A stretch of DNA of 64,000 nucleotides from Anaerosolibacter sp. Its GTDB lineage: Bacteria; Bacillota; Clostridia; Peptostreptococcales; Thermotaleaceae. Numbering within the stretch: the first letter of the stretch is position 1; each line of letters begins with the position of its first letter. The notes under the pieces were generated by a model, which was not told the DNA's origin, did not search any database, and saw nothing but the letters and a program-made list of their open reading frames with translations. The stretch covers positions 1 to 64,000 of the forward strand of contig NZ_JARBTM010000001.1 of assembly GCF_029240175.1 (NCBI RefSeq), in the 5' to 3' direction. Positions 16,146 through 26,300 of this stretch are shown here, one piece after another. The position numbers and the translations under genes were made by a program.

Positions 16146-17666
16146 TCAACGAATGACTTTCTCTACAGAATCTAATATTTTTCTAGATTTAATCAACTTG
16201 TAGATCTTACGGATATCCTCAGATAGATTTCTATCTTGATCTAGGAATGGTATTTCTGAACGAATCACATCATACGCAGCCTTTGTCCCGACCCCTAATC
16301 TCGTGGCTTTTCGTAGATCTATAGCCTGTACCGCATGCATTGCCTCTATTCCCAATATATATATCAAATTGTCTACTATTCTTGCAGTTTTCTGTACCAC
16401 ATAAGGGGAGTTGTTTGCATGATCTTCTATATCTCCTGCCACTGAGAAATAATCCGCTGTAGCTGGATTAGATAAATGTCTGATTTCAGTATCCAAGGAG
16501 GTAAATGTCTTTTGAATGGTTGCGTATGCCAAAACTCTGCCGTCTGCAGGCGTTAAAAACCTTGATAGTCCAGTGAACTTTGGTGTGGCCAGCTTTATCG
16601 TTCTAAAGCATGCATTCCTTGAAAGATGGCTTAATGCCAGCCCTAGCATTTCGAAGCCCAATGTCCAAGTAGGAACTTCATAGTTTGCACAAGAAATAAT
16701 CCTATTTTCATCCATTATTAAGCATGGGTTATCGTCGGAGGAATTCAATTGAATGAGCATATGATTTTTAACATACCCTAGGGAATCCCGCACTGCCCCA
16801 TGGATTTGACAAGACCCCCTTAAGCTTAAAGGATCCTGCAAAGAATCCGTCACTCCTGGTAGCCATAAATAGCTTCCTTCCAATAGCTTTCGAACCCTGC
16901 TTGCACTAATGCTCTGTCCTTGATAAGGTCTAACGCTGTAAGCTGCTTCATCTAAGGGTGTTACATTCCCCTTAAAACCCTCCAAAGTCAATGCATACAC
17001 CACATCTGCCAAATCAACCAAATCTTCAATATCTTTCAGTACAAGGGCACCTTCTCCTGCTGATAAAGCATTGGAGCTAACAATCGCCAGCCCATCCTTA
17101 GGTCCAAGAACAATAGGCTCCATACCTGCTTTCTTAAAGGCTTCAGAGGCTTTCATTCTTTCTCCGTTATAGTTCACTTCTCCCTCTCCAATCATGGCCA
17201 GCCCTATATGGGAAAGAACCGTGATATCCCCTTCTCCAACGGAACCCCTTTGAGGAATGACAGGGTGAATTTTATTGTTTATCATATTCATATACATGGT
17301 GGCCACAGCTGGTTGTACACCTGTGCATCCAACAAGCAAGGTATTCAATCTCGCCAGCATTATGGCTCTAACATCATCTTCTTTTGCTTCCGGTTCAACA
17401 CCAAGACAATGGGATAGAATAAGATTTCTATTATATTCCTGATAATATCGAGCCACAACCTGTCGATCCTTATTCTCCCCTACGCCTCTTGTAAAGCCAT
17501 AAACCGGTATATCACTGTTCGCCATATCATAAACCATTTGTCTTCCCTGTTCCAGCTTCTTCATTGACTCACTGCTGATTCCAACTTGAGCCCCTTCTCT
17601 GGCAACCTTTGCCACCTCATGGATCGTAAGACTATTTCCATCCAGCATGATCATTTCTTGAATCAT
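16146..17666 (-). CDS. MIO-less aromatic-amino-acid-lyase homologue, candidate ergothionase
   Basis: 506 residues; the ATG at 17666 follows AGGGGGGAT. The lyase fold is clear: VYGFTRGVGENKD (56-67, in place of YGVNTGFG), PQRGSVGEGDITVLSHIG (138-155), SSNALSAGEGA, QDPLSLRGSCQIHGAVRD (278-294), NSSDDNPCLI and the ANYEVPTWTLGFEMLG helix. The key point is 141-148, GSVGEGDI: classic HAL/PAL enzymes have GSVGASGD, and Ala-Ser-Gly forms the MIO cofactor. Here the serine is absent, so MIO cannot form; reading the DNA excludes a frameshift. Known MIO-less relatives are ergothionases, which split ergothioneine into thiourocanate and trimethylamine by acid-base chemistry. The betaine transporter nearby supports a trimethylammonium substrate; hercynine-like betaines are the alternative. 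Confidence 0.8.
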   Translation of the reverse strand: MIQEMIMLDGNSLTIHEVAKVAREGAQVGISSESMKKLEQGRQMVYDMANSDIPVYGFTRGVGENKDRQVVARYYQEYNRNLILSHCLGVEPEAKEDDVRAIMLARLNTLLVGCTGVQPAVATMYMNMINNKIHPVIPQRGSVGEGDITVLSHIGLAMIGEGEVNYNGERMKASEAFKKAGMEPIVLGPKDGLAIVSSNALSAGEGALVLKDIEDLVDLADVVYALTLEGFKGNVTPLDEAAYSVRPYQGQSISASRVRKLLEGSYLWLPGVTDSLQDPLSLRGSCQIHGAVRDSLGYVKNHMLIQLNSSDDNPCLIMDENRIISCANYEVPTWTLGFEMLGLALSHLSRNACFRTIKLATPKFTGLSRFLTPADGRVLAYATIQKTFTSLDTEIRHLSNPATADYFSVAGDIEDHANNSPYVVQKTARIVDNLIYILGIEAMHAVQAIDLRKATRLGVGTKAAYDVIRSEIPFLDQDRNLSEDIRKIYKLIKSRKILDSVEKVIR

Positions 17667-17728
17667 ATAAATCCCCCCCTAATAGCTATCAGTAGACAAA
17701 TCATCAACAAACCATTTAGTATAACAAT

Positions 17729-19963
17729 TTACTTTTCGTGCAATGCTTTAATAATTTTTTCAGGTGTAACTGGCAAAGATGTAATATTTATATCCAAAGC
17801 AGCGTTAATGGCATTTACAATAGCTGGTGCAATGGCACATGTACTAATTTCACCTATACTCTTCGCTCCAAAGGGACCATGTTCTTCCCCTTCCTCTATA
17901 AGCAATACCTTAACATCAGGCATACTAGGCGCATTGATTACATGGTATTTGCTAAACTTATCTCCACTTATCTTTCCGTTACGATCCACTTTGATTTCTT
18001 CTGAAAGAGCAAATCCAATGCCCATTTGTATAGCCCCTTGCACCTGTCCCTCCACAAATCCAGGATTTATAGCCTTTCCTATATCATGGACAGCCAATAC
18101 ATCTAATACTTTTACAAGTCCTGTTAAAGTATCTACCTCTACCTCAACAAAATTTGCAGCATATACGCCAGGATTAGCTGGCGAAGTATACGTATAAGAC
18201 ACACTGATATCATCCTGGAACTTAGATTGAATGTCTGTTATCATTTTTCCATAGGAATACTTAACAGTCTCACTTGTAGAGGACCATACTTCCCCAGCCT
18301 CCATAACAACCTCCTCTGGAGAGCATTGAAGTATTTTGGAAGCACAACCAATAAACTTTTCTTTTACTTGCTCTGCCACCTTCATGGCACAGGAACCACA
18401 AACAAAGGTAACTCTACTGGCTTGTGTACCTGCTACATCAAAGGGACTTACTAAAGTATCCCCTTCTGGCGCCAGTATCTTATCTATTTCAACGTCAAGA
18501 ACCTCGGCTACAATCTGCTTCATGGTCATTACGGTTCCACACCCTAAGTCATGGATACCAGAGTTCAGAAACACCCCGCCATCCTCTGTCATTCTCAAAG
18601 ACATGGTAATAAAATCCTGATACCCCCCATGATATCCGTTACCATGGGTAGCACATGCCATGCCGACACCCCTGACGATACGGCCTGAGGTTTTGGGTCT
18701 TAACCGTTTTTGCTTCCAGTCAAAAACCTTCATTCCTTCTGTCACACAATCGATGGCTCTTGCATTTCCTAAATCGGGTCCATTTATAGGATCTTTGTCA
18801 AAGGGGTGAACCAAATTTCTCAATCTTAGCTCAGCTGGGTCCATCCCCAGTCTTCTCGCCACATTGTCCATATTTATTTCTGATAGGACATGAATCTGAG
18901 GAGAACCGTAACCTCTACAGGCTCCACCGATTGGCGTATTCGTATACACCACATCTCCAACAAACCGCTGATCCTTTATTTTATATAAGCGAAATGCCTT
19001 CTTCGCCATGGCCATGGTTACAGCATCCCCATTTGTATAGTAGGCACCAGTATCTACCAGCATATGGATATCTCTACCAAGTATCGTTCCATCTTCACTC
19101 ACTGCAGTTTTAATGGTTCCACGGGTAGCAGTTCTCGTTCTTGTACCAATGATACTCTCTGTACGATCCATTTGAAGCTTAACCGGCGCATTCATCGCCT
19201 TAGCTAAAAAGGCACACACAGGTTCTAAAACCGGTTGGCCTTTTCCTCCAAAGGAGCCTCCCATACTGGCTTTGATAGCTCTAACCTTGTTTAATGGCAT
19301 ACCCAATACTTCTGCCACTATCAGCCTTACTTGAAAAACTACTTGGCAAGGGGTCCATACAGTAACATCTCCATGGATACCCGGTGAAGCTACACATACA
19401 TGGGTTTCCATGGCAGCATGATGAATTTTAGGTGTTTCAACACTGTCCTCTATAATGATTGAAGCCTTAGAAAAAACATCATGCACACTGCCACTTTCTA
19501 TCTTCTTTTGGCCTATATAATAATCCTCTAAGTTTATGGCTTCCTCAGGGTCAACCACAACAGAAAGTTCTTCATATCCAATTTCAATTAGGTTAACTGC
19601 CCTCTCAGCAGTAAATCTATCCTTGGCTACAACTGCAGCAATTCTATCTCCCACAAACTTCACATGGTCTGTAAATAGTCGCTCATCCTTCGTTATCTCC
19701 ATACCTACAAACCATTTATGGGAATTATAGAGGGTATTCGGAGAATTTTCATGGGTAAAAATTTTCACTACACCTTCTAGCGCCTCTGCCTTCGATACAT
19801 CAATCTTTTTTATTCTTCCATGGGCCACGGAACTTAGCAAAAGTTTTCCATGAAGCATTCCAGGCAGCTGCATGTCAGCGGCATATTTCAACTTACCTGA
19901 TACCTTCTCTTTTACATCATGGATTGGAATAGATTTGCCAACATATTTAAGATCATTTTTCAT
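17729..19963 (-). CDS. Molybdenum hydroxylase large subunit (xanthine dehydrogenase family)
   Basis: 744 residues from the ATG at 19963 (GGAGG seven bases upstream); an in-frame ATG at 19990 is less likely. It has the Ald_Xan_dh_C domain (VSGKLKYAADMQLPGMLHGKLLLSSVAHGRI) and the molybdopterin domain: MGGSFGGKGQPVLEPV, GGACRGYGSPQIHVLSE (substrate arginine region) and GPFGAKSIGE with the catalytic glutamate. With the FAD and 2Fe-2S subunits it forms an LMS-type hydroxylase that adds oxygen from water to an N-heterocycle or aldehyde. The start overlaps the FAD-subunit stop by 11 bases. The true substrate is open; the downstream lyase hints at an imidazole product. Confidence 0.88.
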   Translation of the reverse strand: MKNDLKYVGKSIPIHDVKEKVSGKLKYAADMQLPGMLHGKLLLSSVAHGRIKKIDVSKAEALEGVVKIFTHENSPNTLYNSHKWFVGMEITKDERLFTDHVKFVGDRIAAVVAKDRFTAERAVNLIEIGYEELSVVVDPEEAINLEDYYIGQKKIESGSVHDVFSKASIIIEDSVETPKIHHAAMETHVCVASPGIHGDVTVWTPCQVVFQVRLIVAEVLGMPLNKVRAIKASMGGSFGGKGQPVLEPVCAFLAKAMNAPVKLQMDRTESIIGTRTRTATRGTIKTAVSEDGTILGRDIHMLVDTGAYYTNGDAVTMAMAKKAFRLYKIKDQRFVGDVVYTNTPIGGACRGYGSPQIHVLSEINMDNVARRLGMDPAELRLRNLVHPFDKDPINGPDLGNARAIDCVTEGMKVFDWKQKRLRPKTSGRIVRGVGMACATHGNGYHGGYQDFITMSLRMTEDGGVFLNSGIHDLGCGTVMTMKQIVAEVLDVEIDKILAPEGDTLVSPFDVAGTQASRVTFVCGSCAMKVAEQVKEKFIGCASKILQCSPEEVVMEAGEVWSSTSETVKYSYGKMITDIQSKFQDDISVSYTYTSPANPGVYAANFVEVEVDTLTGLVKVLDVLAVHDIGKAINPGFVEGQVQGAIQMGIGFALSEEIKVDRNGKISGDKFSKYHVINAPSMPDVKVLLIEEGEEHGPFGAKSIGEISTCAIAPAIVNAINAALDINITSLPVTPEKIIKALHEK

Positions 19964-20846
19964 TGTTACACCTCCAGGCTGGACTTCCAAACAAGTTGCT
20001 AAATGCGTCCTCAGATAAAGCTTTAACAGCCTCTCTTTTATATGGCCTAGAACTTCTTCCTGCTATGGAAATGTCAATCTGCGTTATTAGTGCCTTTTCA
20101 AATTCCGTTTGTAGTGAATCTGTTATATACTTTCCTACAAGCTCTATCTCTACCAAGTCAGATCGAAAAGCCTTTGGTCCAAGTGATCCCAATACCACTC
20201 TAGCGTCTTCAATAACACCGGTTTCATGATTATTTTTTACTACCACAGCCATATTCAGTTTCGCAATCGTTACTCTTTCTCTGCTTCCAACCTTTCCAAA
20301 GAAAGATTTATATCCATGACCTAAAACTGGTGCGATAACTTCAGTAATGACTTCATCCTTATGGAGGCTATTTTTCCCTGATCCTATAACGACCTCATCT
20401 ATATCCTTAAGAAAAAACTCTCCTTTAGCATTCATCATCTTAACTTTGACTCCCATGGCTATAAGCGCTGGAATTGCATCTGCCCCCGCAAATGCATTGG
20501 CAATATTCCCTCCAATAGTTGCAGCGTTTCTTATTTGAGTTGAACCAATTTGTTCAGCAGCTTGAACCAAGCACGGAGCATTCTTTATTAATATTTCACT
20601 ATGAATCATTTCAGTGAATGTAGTATTCGCACCAATGCAGATCGTTTGCTCTATTTGTCGTATATAATTTAATTCCTGGATACCTTTTAAATCAATAATT
20701 GTGCCGGAATATATTTTCTTTTCACGCAGCTTAATAATTAAATCAGTTCCTCCACTAATTAGATAGGTTTTCTCATCTGCATTGTCTAAATTCAATGCTA
20801 ATTCGTTTAAGGATGCTGGCATTTTAAAATTCATTTCATTCATCAT
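19953..20846 (-). CDS. Molybdenum hydroxylase FAD-binding subunit
   Basis: 297 residues of the CoxM/XdhB type. The FAD signatures are ISGGTDLIIKLREK (residues ~31-44), IGANTTFTEMIHS and the AEQIGSTQIRNAATIGGNIANAFAGADAIPALIAMG block, followed by a C-terminal domain with GRSSRPYKREAVKALSEDAF. It moves electrons from the iron-sulfur centres to an acceptor. It is the middle gene of the three-subunit operon: the 2Fe-2S gene ends 19 bases upstream and the molybdenum subunit overlaps its end. No second iron-sulfur insertion, of the kind seen in hydroxybenzoyl-CoA reductase, is evident. Confidence 0.88.
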   Translation of the reverse strand: MMNEMNFKMPASLNELALNLDNADEKTYLISGGTDLIIKLREKKIYSGTIIDLKGIQELNYIRQIEQTICIGANTTFTEMIHSEILIKNAPCLVQAAEQIGSTQIRNAATIGGNIANAFAGADAIPALIAMGVKVKMMNAKGEFFLKDIDEVVIGSGKNSLHKDEVITEVIAPVLGHGYKSFFGKVGSRERVTIAKLNMAVVVKNNHETGVIEDARVVLGSLGPKAFRSDLVEIELVGKYITDSLQTEFEKALITQIDISIAGRSSRPYKREAVKALSEDAFSNLFGSPAWRCNNEK

Positions 20847-20865
20847 AGTCTAACCCTCTCATCAT

Positions 20866-21324
20866 CTATTGGTTTTGAATAGCTTCTTTGACAGCCCGAA
20901 CTATTTTGATATACCCTGTACACCTGCAAAGATTTCCTTCTATCGCAATTTTTATTTCTTCGTCTGTTGGATTTGGATTGTTCATAAGTAGCGCTTTACA
21001 GGACATGAGCATTCCAGGTGTACAATAACCACATTGAACTGCTCCATTGTTAATGAATGCCTCCTGTAATCGGTCCATCTCCCCATCCTGCTCCAGGGCT
21101 TCCACAGTAATGATCTTCTTTCCTCTTGCCTGATGGGCAAGGACCATACAGGAATTTATAGCCAAGCCATCCATAATGATTGTACAGGCCCCACATTCAC
21201 CTTCTCCACATCCTTCTTTTGCACCCGTCAACCCTAAATTTTCCCTTAGTACATCCAGCAATCTCATTCTTGGATTCACGTCCAGCTTATATTCTATGTC
21301 ATTTACGTTTATGATTAATTCCAT
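20866..21324 (-). CDS. Molybdenum hydroxylase 2Fe-2S subunit
   Basis: 152 residues from the ATG at 21324, which follows AAAGGGAG; a longer frame from 21360 is not supported. The plant-type cluster is CGEGECGACTIIMDGLAINSC (N-terminal, four cysteines) and the second cluster is in QCGYCTPGMLMSC with EGNLCRCTGYIKIVRAV. This is the usual small subunit of xanthine dehydrogenase-like enzymes. It is the first gene of the enzyme operon; the upstream BCCT gene is separated by a hairpin at 21447-21479. Confidence 0.9.
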   Translation of the reverse strand: MELIINVNDIEYKLDVNPRMRLLDVLRENLGLTGAKEGCGEGECGACTIIMDGLAINSCMVLAHQARGKKIITVEALEQDGEMDRLQEAFINNGAVQCGYCTPGMLMSCKALLMNNPNPTDEEIKIAIEGNLCRCTGYIKIVRAVKEAIQNQ

Positions 21325-21446
21325 CTTCCGACTCCCTTTCTTTAAACGTTTACCCCTCATATTTATTCTTCATATTTATCGTATACTATTTAAGTCAATA
21401 AAAAGTCAAGAAAGAACAAAGAACCTCTCATCTAATGCCTATGATA

Positions 21447-21479
21447 TTTAAAGTCCATCTAAAATAGATGGACTTTAAA
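21447..21479. terminator. Perfect 15-bp hairpin after the BCCT gene
   Basis: Arms 21447-21461 and 21465-21479 are perfectly complementary (core AAGTCCATCTA) with an AAA loop. It sits 12 bases after the BCCT stop. No long T-run follows on the minus strand, so it may be a weak terminator that lets some reading through into the hydroxylase operon. Confidence 0.6.
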
Positions 21480-21490
21480 CTCATATATAT

Positions 21491-23083
21491 CTATTCAGCT
21501 TCTGACAATACTTCTTCATCGATGATTGCTGTTTCAGGACAATTCACCACATCATACTTCTCTTGTTTAATGATCATGTACATAGACGTAAAGGCCATAA
21601 CCACCATAAGGAATAAAATTGGGAAACCTGCCACTGTAGAAATCTGTTTGGTCGCATCTATACCACTGATCTTACCCCCTGCAGCCAATAAGTTTATGAT
21701 TGCTAAGGATGACATCACCACTCCCCAGAATATCTTAACCTTTCCTGGGGGCTCAACCTCGGCAGAATTAAAGGCTGTGGTTGAAAGGGAGGATATAGTG
21801 GAAGTCATGGAATCTGCTAGTGTAACGATGGAAACATATATGGCTATTATGTATATAACACTTGTAAGCCCTGATAATGGAAAATTTTTAAGGAATGAGA
21901 ACACAGCTACTTCATTTCCACTTGCCTGCATTGCTTCAAATATACCTGCACCATTCATTTGAAGATTTACCGCTGCTCCTCCAAATACGGAGAACCATAT
22001 TAATCCAAATGTAGCCGGAAGGACTAGATTCACCATCATAAACTGTTTGATTGTACGCCCCTTTGAGATTCTAGCGAAGAACATACCTGACAGCGGTGCA
22101 TAAGCCAACCAAATTGCCCAGTAGTAAATAGGCCACCATCTTGGCCATGGCGAACCATCAATTGGACTCAAGTAATGGGTTCTCTCAAAGAAGTTTTGAA
22201 TAAAATGTCCTGTTGATTGTGTTCCAAAGTTTAGAATGAATCTTGTAGGGCCAAATATGAAAACAAACACTAACATTACCATAAATAACTTGGCGTTATT
22301 GTCTGATAACCATCGGATACCTCTTTGTAGGCCTGTATAGCTTGAAATGATATAGGTTGCCACGATAACACCTACAATACCAATCCATAAAGCTTTACCA
22401 GTTTGAATTCCAGTTAGTATATTCAAGCCACTTCCAATTTGCATTGTTCCTACACCAAGAATAGCTGCAACACCCCCTGCAATAGCAAATAAACAAATAT
22501 TATCAACTACTGCACCAACTGTACCTTTGATTCTCTTACCAAACAAAGGATATAACATAGAGCTAACCTGAAATGGAAGCTTTGCATTATAAACAGCAAA
22601 GGCAATACCAATACCAGCTATGGCATACATAGCATATGGAATATAAGTCCAGTGAATTAATGTTTGTGTCATAGAAAACATTGCTGCTGCTTCACTTCCA
22701 GGCGTAAGGCCTAGAAAATCAGGTGGTGCATACATATGGGTTAACGGTTCAACAACACCCCAGAATAAAATTCCTGTTCCTATGCCTGCACATAGGGAAA
22801 TTGCAAACCAATTCCAATAGGAAAGCTCCGGCTTTGCATCCTTGCCTCCTAATTTGATATCTCCATATTTAGAAAACATTAGGTAAATACACATAAACAA
22901 AAAGATATTCCCTGAGATTTGGAACAACCATCCAAAGTTAACAAATGCAAATTCGGCAATCTTGTTTTCTGCATTAAAAAAGGCTTCCGGAGCAACCAAA
23001 CCCGTGACAATGGCAAGTATGAAAATAATAGACATTGGTATAAATATGGACATCCTCAAGTTTGCTTTGTTGATTTTAGACAT
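21491..23083 (-). CDS. BCCT family betaine/carnitine/choline transporter
   Basis: 530 residues with 12 membrane segments. Family landmarks: GWLFQISGNIFLFMCIYLMFSKYGDIKLGGKDAKPELSYWNWFAISLCAGIGTGILFWGVVEP (segments 2-3), WTYIPYAMYAIAGIGIAF, the aromatic box region PIYYWAIWLAYAPLSGMFFARISKGRTIKQF (segment 8) and the FARISKGRT loop. Uptake of a quaternary ammonium compound by ion coupling or exchange is expected. The regulator gene upstream ends with its own terminator, so BCCT has a separate promoter. Its place next to a MIO-less lyase fits import of ergothioneine or a similar trimethylammonium acid. Confidence 0.9.
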   Translation of the reverse strand: MSKINKANLRMSIFIPMSIIFILAIVTGLVAPEAFFNAENKIAEFAFVNFGWLFQISGNIFLFMCIYLMFSKYGDIKLGGKDAKPELSYWNWFAISLCAGIGTGILFWGVVEPLTHMYAPPDFLGLTPGSEAAAMFSMTQTLIHWTYIPYAMYAIAGIGIAFAVYNAKLPFQVSSMLYPLFGKRIKGTVGAVVDNICLFAIAGGVAAILGVGTMQIGSGLNILTGIQTGKALWIGIVGVIVATYIISSYTGLQRGIRWLSDNNAKLFMVMLVFVFIFGPTRFILNFGTQSTGHFIQNFFERTHYLSPIDGSPWPRWWPIYYWAIWLAYAPLSGMFFARISKGRTIKQFMMVNLVLPATFGLIWFSVFGGAAVNLQMNGAGIFEAMQASGNEVAVFSFLKNFPLSGLTSVIYIIAIYVSIVTLADSMTSTISSLSTTAFNSAEVEPPGKVKIFWGVVMSSLAIINLLAAGGKISGIDATKQISTVAGFPILFLMVVMAFTSMYMIIKQEKYDVVNCPETAIIDEEVLSEAE

Positions 23084-23280
23084 TTTTTAACCCCCCCTGT
23101 TTTTTTATGTGAATCGTAGAGTACTCAGAAAATTCTTAGTAAATGTTTTTTAACACATATGATTGCATGTTGGATTTTGAATTTTCAAAATATTCTACAG
23201 TTCTGTTATTATTGTAACAATAAATCGTCAATAAAAAGTCAGTGGATTTCTAGATTTTTCAAACAAATTTATATAAAAAT

Positions 23281-23306
23281 TAACGCCTGATTTATATCAG
23301 ACGTTA
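23281..23306 (-). terminator. Terminator of the BTAD/ATPase regulator gene
   Basis: Stem AACGCCTGA/TCAGACGTT with one G-U pair and a 6-base loop, overlapping the stop codon of the regulator, followed on the minus strand by AATTTTTAT. Confidence 0.75.
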
Positions 23307-26300
23307 GTTTTTATCTGTTTTTCTTAATTCTTTTAATCGTTCTACTTCATAGCATCCTTGTAGATCTTTAAACATATTCATTGCTTCATTGCAGTATTCC
23401 TTTATATCCCTCTCCAAATATCCTTCGAAGATCCTATTTAATCTAGGTATCTTATCCATTAAGGCTCTTATCTCCGCCTTTGCCTTCAAGACCAGCCCTA
23501 ACTCGTAGGGACTTTTAAGTTTTTTTGCATCTGTTTCTGCATCAACAAGCTGTTTTAAGGCACTCTCATATTTCTTTTCCTCGATGAAAAGGAGAGCTGT
23601 ATAAGCCTTTGCAGTAGACCGCCCCCAAAGAAAATCCAGCTGAGAATAATAACCTAGGGACTTTGTCAGAAAAAATCTTGCGCCCTCGTAATCTCCCTTA
23701 TCAAAAGCAGCTTGTCCAGCATTTGTATAAAAAATGGTTACTCCCCGAAGAACACTACTCTCTTCACATATGGTTATCGCCTTGCTATAATACTCAATAG
23801 CTTCATCAAATTTACACTGATGACGTTTACTTTCACCAATGAAGTTATAGCAAGCTGCAATATTCAAAACATAATAGTTGTGATCATTTAACATCTTGAA
23901 AACAAAGATAGCTTGCTCAAGTAGAGATTCAGCCTCAGCATATTTTGCCTCCATAATCTTTAGATAGCCTTTGAGTCTCAGGAGAATGGCCATCTCTCCT
24001 TTTTCTCCACTAATTTCCGTTATCTCCAATGCCTTAGATAAATATTCTCCCATCTCCCCAGTATTTTGCGTGTTTATACAATAGTATATCAACTGTCTAT
24101 AACCCTTTAGTACATAACCCCAATTATTGGTCTCCACAGCCTTTGGAATAATCTCCCTAATGATATCTAAACCCTTCCCATACTCTCCCTGGGTTATATG
24201 AAATCTTCCTATCATCAGAAGGTATAATAACTCCAGCTCATCAATAGTGTCCTGTCCTTCCTCTACTTCTTCTTTCACCTCTTGTAATAGGATATTCAGC
24301 TCCTTTAATTGTCTTAGGGCTTCTTCCGGTTTTAGATAAAGATATTGACTCTGCTTAAGACCTGTACTGCTTAACACAGGAAATATCTCATGGCTAAAAT
24401 GAAGACACTCTTCAAGGTTCTTGATGCTATACTTTAGGGCAGCTAATTTATTGCCCCCATTCACAAAATGATAAATAAGCTTTGAATATAGCTCTCTATC
24501 AGATTTCTTATTCTTAAGACTTCCTTCTAAAATCGCTGCAGCCCTATTGTGAAGAATTCTCCTGCGAGAGTGGGAAAGTTCATTGTAAATATATTCCCTT
24601 AGTTTTTGGTGAGTAAAAACAAAGCCTACTTCATTGCCAAGGACTACCTCTTTGATCAGACGCTTATTTCGAAGCTCATCCATGATGTCCATAAGCTCCA
24701 ATTCATTCTTGCCACTTAATTCATACAGGCTTTGATAATATACTTTATCAAAATAGATTGAAGCGATATTTAGGATTTTTTGCCCTTCTTCTGACACATT
24801 TAATATTCTATTCTTCAAAATATCCTTCATTTTAGGTGTAATTGTATCCATGTGAAGGTTGTGCTTAATATTATTCAAATACTCAACAAGAAAAAATGTA
24901 TTTCCTTCTGTTTCGTTATAAATGATTTCCTTTTGCTCCTCTGGAATGCTTTGAGATAACAGGGCCTCAGCAAACTCATACACTTCACTTCGGTTAAATC
25001 GGCCAACCTCAAGTTTTCTTAGTAAGCCATAACATAACATATCGCTTAAGAAACGTTCCACCTTATGGGCATATGCATCTCTGCAAGTGGCCATTATTAT
25101 AATTGACTCATTCTGTGTTTCCTGGAGAATAGTTCTGAGCAAGGATAAGCTTATGTCATCCGCCCATTGAAGGTCTTCAATATGTATGATGATTTTGGCT
25201 CGCTCTGCCACCTTTTTTAATATACTCACAATGGTCTTTTCTGCCACTTGAAACTTCAGTATGTCTATTTTTTCTACTGGATTTATATCAGCTGCCTTGG
25301 AATGTATATCAACCATAGGAAAGATATATCCTACGATATTCCTCCACAGCAAAGGGATCTCTATACTATATTCATTTATGTATTTAGATAAACTCTGAAA
25401 GATTCCGTTCCAGGGCTTTAACAAATATCTCTCTTCTGCTTCATAGCAGTACCCTGTAAAAATGGGGAGTTTATCATTGCTTCTCATGATAAACTGCTCC
25501 ATAAGTTTTGTTTTGCCTATCCCGGCTTCTCCGAGGATAATAATACTCGTCCCATGTTTGCCTTCTATAAACCTTTTATAGTTTTGGCTTAGTATATTCA
25601 GCTCTTTGCCTCTGCCATAAAAAAATTCATCGGCTTCATACTCTTTTATATTTTCTCGGAGGTTTTTTTCTTTAAGTAATGCATCAAAGGCTTCTTCCGT
25701 TTTAGCATCTGGCGGAATAGATAATTCTCTATTTAACACCTCTAGCAACCTATTATATGTCTCTATTCCTTTGTTGAAGAATCCTTGCATCCCATATATC
25801 TTCATTAAGCTTCTATAGGCTTCCTCATCCAATTCATCCGCTTTTATCAACAACTTACAGTAAGATTCTGCCTCTGTTAGCTTATTGGATGAGAAGTACT
25901 TCTTTATCGCCCTATGGAGCTTTTGAATATATAGATCTCTATAGCTTTCCCTGCTTTGAAACATCCACTGCTCAAAATTCTCAGCATCTTTCACTAACAA
26001 ACCGTGCAAGAACTCTCCTTGGTACACATCTATACTACCGATCTCATCATTATTAAAAAACTGTTCTATATCTGTTTCCCATGATATTTCTTCATTTAAA
26101 ACGACAATTGATCTTTGGGGAGATTGTACGATTTCTTCTTCAAAAACCCTGCGTAACATATATATGGCATTTCTTAAATTCTTTTTCGCTACGTTCTCAT
26201 CCAGTTCTGCCCATAACAGATTTACCAATTCATCCCGGGTAGCCTGTTTTCGTACCATCAGATAGTAGAATAAGGCCTCCGCCTTTTTAAATGGAAAGGT

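Noticed and set aside
16146-17666. Histidine ammonia-lyase (hutH) as the final call for the lyase gene
   Set aside because: The Ala-Ser-Gly triad that forms MIO is missing and no other hut genes are present nearby.
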